Shown in pieces: positions 23,136 to 34,897 of a stretch of DNA of 64,000 nt; positions within the stretch are counted from its first letter, which is position 1; each line of letters begins with the position of its first letter. Source of the DNA: Voacanga thouarsii. Its lineage: Eukaryota; Streptophyta; Magnoliopsida; Gentianales; Apocynaceae. Under the pieces are notes generated by a model, which saw only the letters and a list, made by a program, of their open reading frames with translations, had not been told where the DNA came from and searched no databases. The position numbers were made by a program, and so were the translations under genes. Location: NCBI GenBank assembly GCA_026120185.1, contig JANUWF010001176.1, positions 5,403,501 through 5,467,500 on the forward strand. Reading direction: 5' to 3'.

Positions 23136-23648
23136 TTACTCATCATGCTTCCTCATCAAACATTTTAAAAAGAAATTAAAGATCAAAATAGAAGATAGGC
23201 ATGAGGAATGTAGAAAGAAGAGAGGCTTTTGAAAAATAGAAGGTTTATGAAAACATTTTTTCTTATTAAAGCAAAACACATAAACCTCTTTCTCTAATAT
23301 TCCTTTAGACACACAAATATTTTTGTCAACATATAAGTGCACATAGTTTCTAAAGAATACATCAAACTTGAAATCACCTTTTAACCCTTCAAAAGATTTG
23401 TCGTAATTGAAATTCTCCTTAAAACTTAGCAATTGAGTTCTTAAAGATTGAATCAAGAAATCAGCACTTTTCGACACATCTATAAAAACTAAGTTACCTC
23501 CACTTGAATGAGGTGAACGGTAGAAATTACTACCATCCTCCAAGGACTTCTTACAATGTAGCATTAAAAGATCCAACTCCTTGAGGCATGATAAAGAGAG
23601 ATTAGAATTATTAGCACATAGAGGAGAATTGAATACCTCGCTTTCCAC
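23136..23648 (-). CDS. Uncharacterised 170-residue ORF in element C
   Basis: An ATG-initiated frame that is fairly clean for this AT-rich region. It is rich in S, L, F, K and N with a cysteine at intervals. It has a leucine-rich start (NLSLSCLKELDLLMLHCKKSLEDG, about residues 16-40) and a hydrophobic C-terminal third. I do not recognise it. It lies on the same strand as the element, so it may be a decayed accessory or gag-like ORF of the partner element family. Chance is possible. Confidence 0.3.
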   Translation of the reverse strand: MESEVFNSPLCANNSNLSLSCLKELDLLMLHCKKSLEDGSNFYRSPHSSGGNLVFIDVSKSADFLIQSLRTQLLSFKENFNYDKSFEGLKGDFKFDVFFRNYVHLYVDKNICVSKGILEKEVYVFCFNKKKCFHKPSIFQKPLFFLHSSCLSSILIFNFFLKCLMRKHDE

Positions 23649-23753
23649 ATTGGATAATTATTCCTTATATCCTTTCTCTTTTCCTTAGGGATTCTCTTAT
23701 TCAAGTATATGGGCCTTTATGGCACCCTCAACCAACTTGTATTCTTTGATGAC

Positions 23754-24023
23754 TCATATGTTAGGATGCTTATGCATGCCGCTTAATGGAGGAATTTGTA
23801 TTGGTGACAAAAGAATACATTGAGGCTTCAAGTGATGTCTCACAAAAAGCGTCAATCTGAGCTTACAAATTTGCCAAATTCTCGCCACTATAGCTCTTTG
23901 ATCTTGTGCCCAAAAGTAGTTATCCATGATCATGTCAATCTCGCACTCAAAGAAAAACAAAAATGAAATAGAAAATAAAAACAAACAAAAATAATTGAAA
24001 AAATAAAGAAAAGAAAAGCACAC
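23754..24023 (-). CDS. Uncharacterised ORF next to the C primer site
   Basis: An 89-residue frame. The first ~25 residues are an F/L-rich low-complexity stretch. The rest (MIMDNYFWAQDQRAIVARI, then a basic segment with HHLKPQCILLSP) looks more protein-like. It sits about 200 bases after the primer site, where gag would begin in a complete element. There is no domain I can name. Confidence 0.25.
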   Translation of the reverse strand: MCFSFLYFFNYFCLFLFSISFLFFFECEIDMIMDNYFWAQDQRAIVARIWQICKLRLTLFVRHHLKPQCILLSPIQIPPLSGMHKHPNI

Positions 24024-24217
24024 ACATTGACAAACTATCTAAATACAAAAGTTAGTGATATTTATAGTATAACATGAAGTAAGCTAGTCAATTAAGTCGC
24101 ACAATGTTACAAACAACAAGATAGAATACCAATTTACACAAAGAACATATATACACATTTACATATAAACATATAAACATTGTTAAATCAACAAAATTCA
24201 AGCTTTCATGATATTGT

Positions 24218-24235
24218 TCCCCAGTAACGGCGCCA
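24218..24235 (-). other. Primer-binding site of element C (tRNA-Asp type)
   Basis: The minus strand reads TGGCGCCGTTACTGGGGA. The complement of plant tRNA-Asp is TGGCGCCGTTGCCGGGG, so two bases differ. It lies 6 bases inside the LTR that starts at 24242. Confidence 0.75.
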
Positions 24236-24241
24236 AAAACT

Positions 24242-25821
24242 TGATGTGTAAATTTTGAGTATATAAAATCATCAATTTTAAACCCATCCCTTAATCAAGT
24301 GTTAATTAAAATATTAATTCCAAAAGACACATGTGAGCAAGTATACTCATCGCGACCATAGTATAGGGAATTAATGAGTATCGATTCTCAATGGAACAAG
24401 TACATACTAATCACTTTACATTCATTGTTTAACCAACCAAAATAAATTGAGAAAATAATAAAAAGAAAAATAAAGAAATATATACAACTCAATGATGTAA
24501 GTTTATGAAACTTAGACAATTATCCTAGAAAACATGACAATGAACCTATTAGCAATTCTCTTAATTAATTATCATCTTGGCATCATGAAGGAACGCACAG
24601 TAAAATTCAATCGTTTGTCAAGTCATGAATTTATGTAGGTAAGTTCCACTTCGTTTGTCAATCCATGGAATCCTATATTTTGATTCATATTAACAAATAT
24701 GTCAATCAAGCTAACATAACCAAAATATGCATTAAGCTCATCATTCATATCTTGATTCAATTAGCAGATTTGTCAATCAAGCCATCCTGACCAAAACATG
24801 CATGAATCTTAATTCCTTAAAAACATGAAATTAGCTAATAACCTTATATCAAAGTGAAATTAACTTAACATTTGATCACTTAGTTATAAAATCCTAACTT
24901 CATCATTCAAATCCATCAAGATTTAACAAATATGAATCAATGCAATAAAACTCCTAACATCGTTGTGTCGAAGTTAATTAGAAGAACTCGCATCAATAAC
25001 CAATAAAATAAAGTAATTAAATACCAAAGATGACAAAGAATTGATCAAATAACTAAATTAATGGAAAATCATGAATCCTAAAATAATGTTAAATTACAAT
25101 AAAAGCATTGAATACATTATTTCTAAAGAAAACGAAGACAAAGAGAAAAGAAAGCACTCATAGACAAGCCTCTTTCTTTTTCCTTGAAGACTCTCTTGAA
25201 CAATCCTCCTTGATGTGGATGAACTCCTCCTTCAATGAAAGAACCAGAATTTCTGCCATTTAATTCACCTTTTTATCTTGTATATCTCAAACCCTTGTAT
25301 TCTCTTGTGCTTTTATAGGCCTCTTGGATGCCAATTTCGTTTCTGAGAAAGTCTTGGCCGAGTAGGAGTAGGAAAATACCAAAATTATTAGATAAGTCCT
25401 AATTTCACGTACAGAATTTTTGTCTCCAGAGCGTACCTGGCGCAAAGTGCAATATGTTCTTCCTCTGTTTTTACTTTGTTTTTTGCCATCTCTCCTTGGC
25501 AGACAGACTAGACCCGGCACCAAGTGCACTTGCCAAACCTGGTGCCAGGTTTGTTCTGGAATTCACCTGTAGTTGGCTTAATTTCTTCTGCCGGAGCAAA
25601 ATGGACCTGGCGCCTGGTTCATTGCTTGGGCTTGACACCAAATCTATTTTAGTTGTGTGTACTTTCTACTCGATTTTAACTTAAATCTGCACATATTTGC
25701 CAAAAATACATTTTACAAGCAAAATATTAAATAGGAAGGAATATACATAGTTATTACAATAAATGTATCTTAAAACACCCTCAAATAATTAGGAAAAGAA
25801 TAGTGATTTTAACCCCTATCA
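24242..25821 (-). repeat. Right (5') LTR of element C, 1.58 kb
   Basis: The plus-strand ends are TGATGTGTAAATTTT and TTTAACCCCTATCA; in element orientation it begins TGATAGGGGTTAAAATCACT. Within 25430-25620 there are several near-palindromic CCTGGCGC(C)/GGTGCCAGG motifs. Confidence 0.8.
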
Positions 25822-26100
25822 GTCGTATGTGCTAAACATATACGACGGATATAAACTGTCGTATTAGGTGTCATATACGATGATTTTAACTGACATATGT
25901 AGTATCTAAAATAACAGCGTATAAGCGTTATATTTGAGGTAAATGCAACGTAGTATTGTTCATGTCATAACAACTTCTTACCGTCATCTTTTTGTTAATA
26001 TGATGGTCTTTGGCCATCATTTTAGTACTTATATACCAATTTGATAGTTGTGGTCGTCGTATTAGGTTAATTTTTTTATTAAAAAATGGTATTTTGGGGT
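25822..26100. repeat. CACTA subterminal array, left side, third segment
   Basis: 'atacgacggatataaactgtcgtatta' in pieces, 'atacgatgattttaactg' and 'gtggtcgtcgtattagg' repeat the inverted motif of the CACTA flanks. This is the 3' subterminal region next to the coding part. Confidence 0.65.
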
Positions 26101-26575
26101 TTTTATCCTGTACACCTCCAATTTAAAGCCAAATATAACATGATCAACTCATTCAACACCAATTATAACAAAACACAATCTCCTCAATGCCAAACAACTG
26201 CAAAGCAATATCCTCAATAATCAAATCATAAATAATCCATAATCTCCAGAAAAAAAAAATAAGTAATACTATATATATGAGAAAACGTAAAATGCCAAGA
26301 AATCAATCAGAAGTAGTAGTACATGTAAAATAAGAAGAAAATGAAAATATGTCTCTCATCATGGACAGTCTCGTCATCATCGCATGATCTAACAAGTCGA
26401 GAAGTGAAACTAACACAGTATCTCACATGATCTAACACAGTATCGCATGATCTAACACAGTAGTCTGAAGCGTAGCTATATGTGACTCATAATCCTCTTG
26501 CTTATATAGCATCTCAGCCTATATAGTATCTCACATACTCTGCATATGTGCCTCAGCCTTAGCCTTGACGACCAC
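26101..26575 (-). other. CACTA region downstream of the transposase
   Basis: There is no clear gene. A short repeat 'catgatctaacacagta' occurs about three times at 26394-26462. The minus strand around 26460-26560 has a Q/E/H-rich reading that could be the end of the transposase or of a second CACTA protein, but I cannot support a call. Confidence 0.35.
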
Positions 26576-29500
26576 CTAAACATTTGTAGATATGGGATTC
26601 CTATCTCTTGGACTAGAATCACTCGTAGTATCAGCTCTACACATAACACCAAAATGTTGGGTAAATTTATTAGCTTTGTAGGTTATTGTACGAAATCGAA
26701 AGCCATTCAGGTTGCATGCATTGTAGCACAATCCTTGATTGAAATGACCATTTGCAAGCATTTTAACTTCAACAAGAATCTCATGGCATTCTTCGTTCTC
26801 ATCAACCTATAATAAATATAAGTGTTATATACTTTATATGTTCTAGAGTGGAATTATTATCTATATTGTATCCAATTTACTTGCATATGATTGAGCCAAT
26901 TGTGAAACGTTTGAGAATGAATACGTTGTCTGTCATGTAACTGAGATCTAGGATGTTCTCTATTTGTGACAGACATATGAAGGCTACATATAGACATACC
27001 TGAAAATTTAAAAGCCATAATAAAATAAACATAAAAAAAGAAATATAAAGATTCAAAGGAAAACTAACTCTTTATATGTTTTAAGGATGCCGGAGTTAAC
27101 TAGAACCTACTGATGTGCTTATAGCAAGGTAACATAATCAAATATTACATCAATCCCCTTTCCACCTAGTTTACTTATCTCATTGTCATCATCAGCATAT
27201 CTTAGGAGCTTATTTTCTTTGCTTTTAACACCATCTAAATATCTTGACACAAATGTCATGCATTTTTCCATTAAATATCCACTGGCATTCGAACCTTCAG
27301 GCTGAGCACAATTATGCAGATAACACTTGAGAGTTTTCAAGTATCTTTCAACTAGAAACATTCATCGACATTGAACTGGATCAGCTAACAGTGGATCATC
27401 GGCTAAATATATTAGTAAATGTTCCATTATATAAAAAAAACTTGGGATGAATGTCTTCTCAAGAAAACATACTGTAACTGCGAAATAGTCTTGAAGATAC
27501 TCTAAATGCCTCTTTTTGTTAACTTTGGAATACAACTGCCTAAAACATGAAGTAATTTCAATTAGAAGTTACACTACATTCTTGGGCAAAGTTGTGCGAG
27601 CAGCTAATAGAATTAATTTTTGGAGTAAAATGTAAGAATCATAACTCTTCAAACCTCCTAAAGTCTTTCTCTTCATATTACCCGTCGAGAAATATAAAAA
27701 CAATAGCCATCAAGAATTCTCAATTCCTTCAATACTGTAAAAAAAACTTCAACTTCCAACCTAGTCATTGTATAAGGAGCTGGTGACAAACTATATTTAG
27801 TTTTAAAGGGTTTTAAAATTGGATGTAAAGACTTTCTAATATTCATCACCCGTAAGTCTTGATGAGTTTTGAAGTTATCTTTTGAAGAACTACTATCACC
27901 CAATATTGTTTACAATAAATTGTCTGCAAAAATTTTCTCAATGTGTATCGGGTTAAGATTGTGCCTCATCAAATTGCTTTCCTAGTAATGGAGCTCTAAA
28001 AAAATACTCTTCCTCTTCCAATTACATGGATTTATGCCAAACTTTAGTTTGTAGTCAGGCTGTATTCTGATTTTCTTATCATCTATACATATTATGTTAA
28101 ATAACCCTTAAGTTCTGCAAAATTTTTCTCAATGTGTATCGGGTTAAGATTGTGCCTCATCAAATTGCTTTTCTAGTATTGCAACTCTAAAAAAATACTC
28201 TTCTTCTTCCAATTACATGGATTTATGCCAAACTTTAGTTTGTTGTCAGGCTGTATTCTGATTTTCATATCATCTATGCATATTCTGTTAAACAACCCTT
28301 AAGTTGTGTCAAAATTTCTGTCACCATACATCTTTTTGGTGCTTGTTGTATTTTCACTCCACCATAAAAAGACTCTTTGTCCCTACGGTGCTTATGTGAT
28401 GGTTTAAGAAATTTACGATGATATAAGAAGTAATATTTACCACCATTAGGCAAGCGGTAGGACAAATAGTTAACACCGTATATCAGACAAGCCCTCTCAT
28501 TATGGATACTATAGCCAGACAGATTACTATAAGTTAGGAAACTAATTATGGTCCACATAATAGCTGCATGCAAACAAAACATCTCTTTTTCCCTAACATC
28601 ATAAGTAATCACACGTGCCACAATTCTTTCAACTCCTCGATTAGTAGTTACAAAAAAAACATCAATCTTATTGCCTAGACTCTTGGGGCCATAGATAAGA
28701 TTACCAGGTTTACTTCATGCATAAGGTTACTTCATGCATAACCAGGGTGGCAAATTGTATAGTATTAAAACAACAAGCCAAGTATTATATGGTATGTATA
28801 TATTTGAAAATAGACTAAATCCATCTAAAGCCAATCTAAGTCTTTTATTCTGGCAATCACTTGCGTATATATTCCAAATGCGACTCATCAAACTTTCTTC
28901 AAGACTTAGAATTAGTTGGTTGTCTGTAAACTCCATCGTTCACACGACATTCTTTATACCACCTCATAAGAGATGCAGTTTTATGAGACATGAATAATCA
29001 CTTCAACTTTAGAGTTAACGAAAAATACCTAACATATTTGCATGCAATTGTACTACTCTCTTTTTTGTACCTCAGAGTATTGCATACATCACAATGAGTA
29101 ATGGTCTCATTTTCCCCCTGTATATCATGCAATTGTTTGGACAAGCATCTCAAATTTTGCATTCCATTCCTAACACATTCATTATCTTACTAGTCTCATA
29201 GTAATTTTTAGCAAATTTCACTCCAATTTCATTGAAAACATCCTTTAGAAGCTCAAGTAGCATTTCAACAAACTTATTCGACCACCCATTGAGGACTTTT
29301 AATTGTAATAGTCTCACAATAAATGGCATAGAGGAAAACTTAGCACAACTTAGATACAACTCCACATTAGCCTCTTCGAACAATTTTAGCATCTATCTGA
29401 AATCTTTAGGCTCTTCACTTGCATTATCGAAGTCATTAATGTCAGCAACATCTTGAACCATCCTAACCATATTATTCCCTTGTATGTTTTCAGTTGAAGG

Positions 29501-29584
29501 AATGTTGCTAGTTGTATTATGAGAAGATATGTATGTTTCCCCGTGAAGAGTCCATTTTTTGTACCAACTCATAAAACCCCACAT
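26576..29584 (-). pseudogene. CACTA TNP2-type transposase, heavily broken
   Basis: Minus-strand fragments in order: 29584-29393 (MWGFMSWYKKW); 29392-29150 with SSMPFIVRLLQLKVLNGWSN, the conserved TNP2 N-terminal motif; 28936-28727 with RLRLALDGFSLFSN and VVLILYNLPPWLCMK, typical of TNP2; 28621-28274 with the conserved HAAIMWTI and HRRDKESF..GGV region; the NLMRHNLNPIHIEK motif at about 28120-28190; 27361-27119 with VERYLKTLKCYLHN and GYLMEKC..SRYL; and 26761-26576 with LNGFRFRTITYK. TNP2-like transposases cut and move CACTA elements by binding the subterminal repeats. Stops separate every fragment, and an internal tandem duplication at 27924-28305 disrupts the core. Confidence 0.85.
27924..28305. 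repeat. 191-bp tandem duplication inside the transposase
   Basis: 27924-28114 and 28115-28305 are near-identical direct copies, both starting CTGCAAAAA(T)TTTTCTCAAT and ending CCCTTAAGTT. Each carries the RHNL..IHIE transposase motif on the minus strand. The copies differ by scattered substitutions, so the duplication is not recent. Confidence 0.85.
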
Positions 29585-32489
29585 TTGACAATGTTGTTTG
29601 ACCTCTATTGTATTATAAAGATACTAATTCTAGTACTTTATATAAGGATAATAGATTTTGGATCTATTGGATTTATCTCTTAGTGCAAATTCTACAAAGG
29701 CATCCAAACTCTTATTATATTCCTCTAAATGGTCTTGTGACTTAATCTATGACTACTCCATCCACCTAATCATTTTGCCACAAAGAAAGTCATACCTCAC
29801 ATAAAAGAGCTTTGAAAATGGAGCATTAAATTAAATATCATTGTGCTAATGGAGAAGAGAAATATAAAGCTATGGATTGGTGAAACACAAGGACAAGGAA
29901 AATTATGAAATTGTTTAATTTGATCTTGTCTATTTTGAAATCAAGTTCAAAACCATAATATAAACTTTCAGCAAAGTTTTCCTTCTTAAGCCGCAAAATT
30001 CCTTTAAGTCATTTTCTATCGTTTCTTTAGCTACCACGTAGAAGAGTATTAGAAATTTGAAATCAAAATCTTCAAGTTTCAAAATGCTCTAATCTATCAT
30101 TTCTTTCTTTCTCATCCCTTCTATTTTTGAAATTTTTTTTATAGAGTATCCCTTATAAATTGAACATGTTCTAGGGACTAAGCCACCTCAAGATGTGTTA
30201 AGGATTCAAGTTAACCAACAAAAAACACATAAAATCAATTCAATCATTCAGTAAAACTAATTTAAGTCCATATAGCATGAAATTAACTTAAGGACAATCA
30301 CTCATTACCCATAAGAAGTGATTAGCTATCACTCATGGAGAATGATAATCCATCATTCATGGGGATCTAGCAAAGAAAATAATTTTCTTACCTTAGTAAT
30401 ACTCCTATGGATAGTCAAAGAAGCAATTGTATCTCTAACCTGTGCAACATAGCAAATACTACTTAATTAGTCTAAATTAAGAATAAAACTAAGAAGAATA
30501 AAAAAGAATACAAGCATATTATTAAACAAGAAACCATGCAGTTATAGTAAATTGCAAATATGTAAGAATCTTTTACCTCATCCTAACTACATTCCTAGAA
30601 TTGTGCCTTTAATTTTTTTTAAAAAAAATTATTAGATAAAAAAATTTCAACTGGAGTCCAATTCAACAACTAAATTAATTTTATGTCCAAAATTAGTTAC
30701 TGGAAATAATTAAACACTTAGGGGGAAAAAGTTATAGCCTTGTATTCAAGATAATTGCTATACTTGTAGTTAATATTGAAAAGAAAAAAAGTAAGGAAAT
30801 TGCTGAAATCTCCACAAATAAAGTAAATTTAGATTTATCTATTAAGAAAGAATTTAAAACTCACGCTATTAAAAGAAGAAAATGAACATATATTTAGTAA
30901 GTATTGAATTTGATGTATCTTATCAGACTACAATGTATTTAGTAATATTGATAGAAGGATGTTATTTTAAAAATGTACATAATATGCTATATTAAAGAGA
31001 ATCTATACATAGAAAGGGGGGAAAATCTATAGTTCAACTATTGTTGGCACATCCCAATTTTCTTCCTTTCTTTCTTCCTTTCTTTCTTCCTTTCTTTCCT
31101 TTTCTCTTTCTTGTCTAGAGGATCAATTTGGTACGCTTGGAGAGCAAGTGGGGACATTTTGAAATGAAAGCCTTAGGTTTAAAACTCCACAAAATAAATA
31201 ACTAGATAAGTAAAATTACTGCCAAAGGTAAAACTATTTTCACTTCTTTATCGAATTACTTTATCAAAATTTGAAAATTAATTATCAAGAGAAAGTGAAG
31301 AAAAAAAAGAGAAATATTTATCATCCAAGTTAGATGAATTTGGAAAGGTAACAAAGAAGGAAAGAAAAAAAGAAACAGTTGTGTGAAACAAATTTCCTTC
31401 CTCTTCCTTTCCATCCCTCTAGTTCTCATAAAAGTTTGCTTGAACTAGTTTAGCTCAGTAAATCACAAATACTCATTTAACCGATTAATTTAATTTGAAT
31501 GCATCTAGATCGAATTTCAAGAATTTTCAATCTAAAAACAGCCCACCCTAATCAAATTACTCAGAGCTTTGCCAAGTATTTAAATTCTAGGTGCTTTTCC
31601 ATTCACAATTTATAACTAAACTGTTCAAAAAAGATTATGCAATATTGGATGCTCAACTAGAATTTCTAGTCTTTCTTGCTCAATGAAATTGGTTGTCTAA
31701 ATGACACTTTACTTTCACAAAATCATTTAAACTCTTCACTAAACTTTCCCTAACATCAAACTAGTGCAAAGCTAATTTATTCAACTTAATATACCACTCA
31801 AATTTCCAAAAAAATTTACTTGTATAGAATACAAAATTGAAATTTCAATTTACTTGTTCAAATAGATACCTAATTTTTTTCACTCAATCTAAATTTTCTA
31901 CACACAAAAACAACAAAGGTCCTATATATAAGTATAAAAGCAACAAAAACAACACATCTAAAGAATCCAAAAATAAAAGTCAATGGATGAAAGGGAAAAT
32001 CTAAGAACAAAGGCAAAATATAAAATGCAGGATGCAAAAAACCCAACAGGAGTTAGGTATGAAGGAGAAAAAAAATTTTAAGCTAAGAATGTGGAAAAAA
32101 TTGCAAACCTCACCAGCCAGAGAGTAGAATGTTGTCGGCAAGAAAACAGCGACAACAATGACAGCAATGTTCAATCTATGAAACCCATGCCTCCTTTAAG
32201 AACAATATCAGGGCAGCTGTAGATTTGGCTGTTTCTTTGGCTAACAAATCGAGCAAAACCCACACCAAGACAGCTTGAAGATTTGAATGTAGACCAGTGA
32301 TTCGATTAGTAGGCGGAAATAGCAATGAGTGGAGGAGGAGGAGAAGCGCCGGCACCAAAGAAGAAGAAAGAATGTTGAGAGTAGGAGGAGCACCAGAGAA
32401 TAAGGAAAGAAGGTAGAAAGGAGGACGAGCCTGGTGAAGAAGAAAGAGGCCGAATAAATTATTGTTAGAAAGGAAGCGATATTGGTGAT
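29585..32489 (-). other. CACTA 5' non-coding region
   Basis: About 2.9 kb of AT-rich sequence between the transposase start and the 5' subterminal array. It has a (CTTTCTTC)n pyrimidine tract at about 31055-31100. The minus-strand frame at 32176-32358 is short and not recognisable. No RNA gene is seen. Confidence 0.5.
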
Positions 32490-32830
32490 TTAGTTAGGAG
32501 GATATAATGGTTATAAACCATCGTATTAACTTGGTCTTTTTTTTTAATTAATACGACCATTATAACCATCGTATTAACTCTGTCCGAATACAATGGATTT
32601 TGTCAATAAATACGATGGTTAAAACTGTAGTATTAAATTAGTGTATACAACGGTTTTAACCGTCGTATTTACTCTTTCTGAATATAACAAAAACTTCCAT
32701 AACCGTTGTATTAAATATACAATTATGACGGCAAGGCTTTAAACCATCATATTAAATAAGGAAATTAGTTCATAATTAATTAACTAATACGATGGTTTAA
32801 ACTATCGTTTTAGGTAATTTAATTCATTTC
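32490..32830. repeat. CACTA 5' subterminal array, first part
   Basis: At least eight inverted or direct copies of 'ggttataaccatcgtatta/tacgatggttaaaac', for example CGGTTTTAACCGTCGTATTT at 32650-32669. The motifs are more numerous here than at the left end. Confidence 0.75.
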
Positions 32831-32844
32831 AACTTGAGTTTTAT

Positions 32845-32940
32845 TTATATATATATACAAATATATATATATTTACATACATATATATATATTTACATAC
32901 ATATATATATATATATTTACATACATATATATATATATTA
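32845..32940. repeat. TA-rich minisatellite at the left edge of the viral block
   Basis: (TA)n blocks separated by 'tttacataca', three periods. The viral-like sequence begins within a few bases of its end. Confidence 0.85.
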
Positions 32941-32946
32941 CACTGT

Positions 32947-33522
32947 ATTCTATTTAGATCTATGTATTCTGAGTATATTGGGTGTTGAAATTGACGATTT
33001 CTAATGAGGAATCGGCCCAGGACCGACGTCGGCTTGCCGACAGAAGCCCACGTATGAAGAATATATGTTTCTGATCATCATAGATCTATGTTTTATTTGT
33101 TACATATTGAATAGATCTGAGAACTCTATGCAAAGATCTGACTAAATTTGGATGGAGATCCGATATCCAGATCTACTCTGCAAGATAGACTGAACCTTAA
33201 GGCCATGGAGTTAAGGCCGCTTGTGGTTCCAATATCATGTTGAGATGAGAATCTAATTCTCAATGGTCAGATTTGGTACAGATAAGCACACAGACTTAAC
33301 AGATCTAGACTTTATATAACAAATAAATCATATATCTAAGAATAAAATAAATCATAGATCCAAACTAGTTATTGTGTAAAATGATTGATAACCTGAGTGT
33401 ATTCCATCTTATGGAATCTGACGGTGATAATTACCAAATTAAGGAAAGTATTTAAACATTGATTAAATACTTGTTGTAATTTATTGCTTTCACTTGTTAT
33501 AATTTATTTTCAGCATTGCATA
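32947..33522 (+). other. Viral leader, plus copy
   Basis: Non-coding sequence upstream of the movement-protein start. It contains a small hairpin (GTCGGCTTGCCGAC at about 33028-33041). From about 33265 it matches, inverted, the leader at 48600-48876 of the minus copy. No convincing tRNA-Met primer site was found. Confidence 0.55.
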
Positions 33523-34890
33523 ATGTCTTTCTCCTGACTCTTCAGATCCCCATCTTCATCCTCTTCTTACCCCATAGCTCTTGTAGTCTCTTCTAAGATC
33601 AAAGAAGAAGTCCACTTCTCTGATCTACAACAATCAATTGACAACTGGAAAATTCCCAAAATTTCTGACAAAGAAATTTACAAAAACCCCAGATAGTCAC
33701 TTAGTAGTGACTATGTCATCAAGACTATTGAGGAAACAGTCTAAATAGATCCAGATACCCAAGAGATCAGACTCCTTACCCTAAGTGCTCTGGAGAAATT
33801 CAGACAAAAATGCAAATATCTCCATTTTGGTTTCGTCCAAATTTCAGCAAAACCTCTGTCTAGAGAAGGTCTAGATACATCTCTCCTTCTATGTCTTAGG
33901 GATGCCAGATTCCTAAACTTCAATGATTCTTTCTTAGGTATGGTAGAAACCAACCTTTGTAATAGACCAGTCTATTTTGATTGTTTCCCAATTTCTCTGT
34001 CTTTTTGTAGGATAGGAATCTTCTAAACTCCTTAACCCTCAATGTCCAGACTGCAAATTTTAAAATCAAAACTGGATCTCTCCCAGTAGCAATTCTATAC
34101 AGAATTCAGTACAAAGCCATGAACTCTACTTTCAACACTGGAGTTATGAAAGTATCCAATAAAGGAGAAACAATCCTATTCCAAACAGATCTGTCCAGAT
34201 CTCTTCTTTCAATTTCAAAACCCATCTCATAGAAAGAAGTAAGTCTTCCTTCAAATTGGTTATTAACTGGAGTCACTCCTTCTGAGAAACCAGAAAATAC
34301 AACTGTCTCCGAGATACACCAATCACCTTCCGGAAATGTTGAAATTACTTTCCAAAGGTCCCTTAGCCAAAGGATCCCGTATCCTCCTTCAAATGCAGCA
34401 TCTAGATTAGGATCATCATCTAGATTTCAACAACCCAAGCATTCTACATCCTCAGTAGCAACACATCTATAGGATATAGATCAAGATCTAAGAATTCCCC
34501 AAGCCAGGTATGTTACACAGCCTGAATCTGATATAATCCTATATCTCCTACCCATTCTGCTATGATTGGAGATCTTAATATTTTACAAACTGATTTTGTC
34601 ATAGACAAAGAACAATTGAGAAAAGAATTTTACTCTCCTGTAAATATTCTCAAAAGAAATTGGTTTTTTGAGCATTATCAAGGATCTGAGAGACAACATA
34701 TCTAAGATAAATATTATGAATTTTTAAATTCAGTTCAGAAACATTTCTTTTTATGGTTTGAAGCTTATGCTTCCCTTAACAAAATTGATTATCCTTTTAC
34801 AAAATCTATCAATGTTTCAAAACTTTGGCAAACACCCTAAGGAACATATGTTTCCTCAGAGTTACCTCCGGGCTAGAATTTTAAAATTCC
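33523..34890 (+). pseudogene. Viral movement protein, plus copy, broken
   Basis: Homologous to the better-preserved minus copy at 47285-48373. Recognisable plus-strand pieces include LCLRDARFLNFNDS and the 30K-superfamily region around 33880-34120. The presumed ATG is at 33523. In-frame stops appear within the first ~70 codons and again near 34021-34030, so no product is expected. In Caulimoviridae this N-terminal protein opens plasmodesmata for cell-to-cell spread. It is followed without a gap by the capsid part of the polyprotein. Confidence 0.7.
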
Positions 34891-34897
34891 TTTTGGA

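Larger units (their letters stand above)
22448..24241 (-). other. Interior of element C, no recognisable protein domain
   Basis: Holds the polypurine tract at its left edge (22461-22473), minus-strand open frames at 23136-23648 and 23754-24023, and the primer site at its right edge. The two shorter frames at 22472-22928 are low-complexity. I see no capsid, protease, RT, RNase H or integrase motif. Confidence 0.6.
19814..25821 (-). mobile_element. Non-autonomous LTR retrotransposon C (LARD/Athila-like), with D inside
   Basis: The right LTR is 24242-25821 (plus-strand ends TGATGTGTAAA...CCCCTATCA). The left LTR remnant is 19814-22447, interrupted by D. Internal DNA is 22448-24241, only 1.8 kb, with no gag, RT or integrase motif. 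A primer site matching tRNA-Asp with two changes lies at 24218-24235. A C-rich polypurine tract (minus strand) at 22461-22473 adjoins the left LTR. The tRNA-Asp primer is typical of the Athila group of Ty3/Gypsy, so C probably relies on such an element. Its right flank is GTCGT in the CACTA array; the matching left duplication has been lost. Confidence 0.65.

Noticed and set aside
33220..33260. Candidate tRNA-Met primer site in the viral leader (GTGGTTCCAATATCATG)
   Set aside because: Too many differences from TGGTATCAGAGC to support, and not matched in the minus-strand leader.
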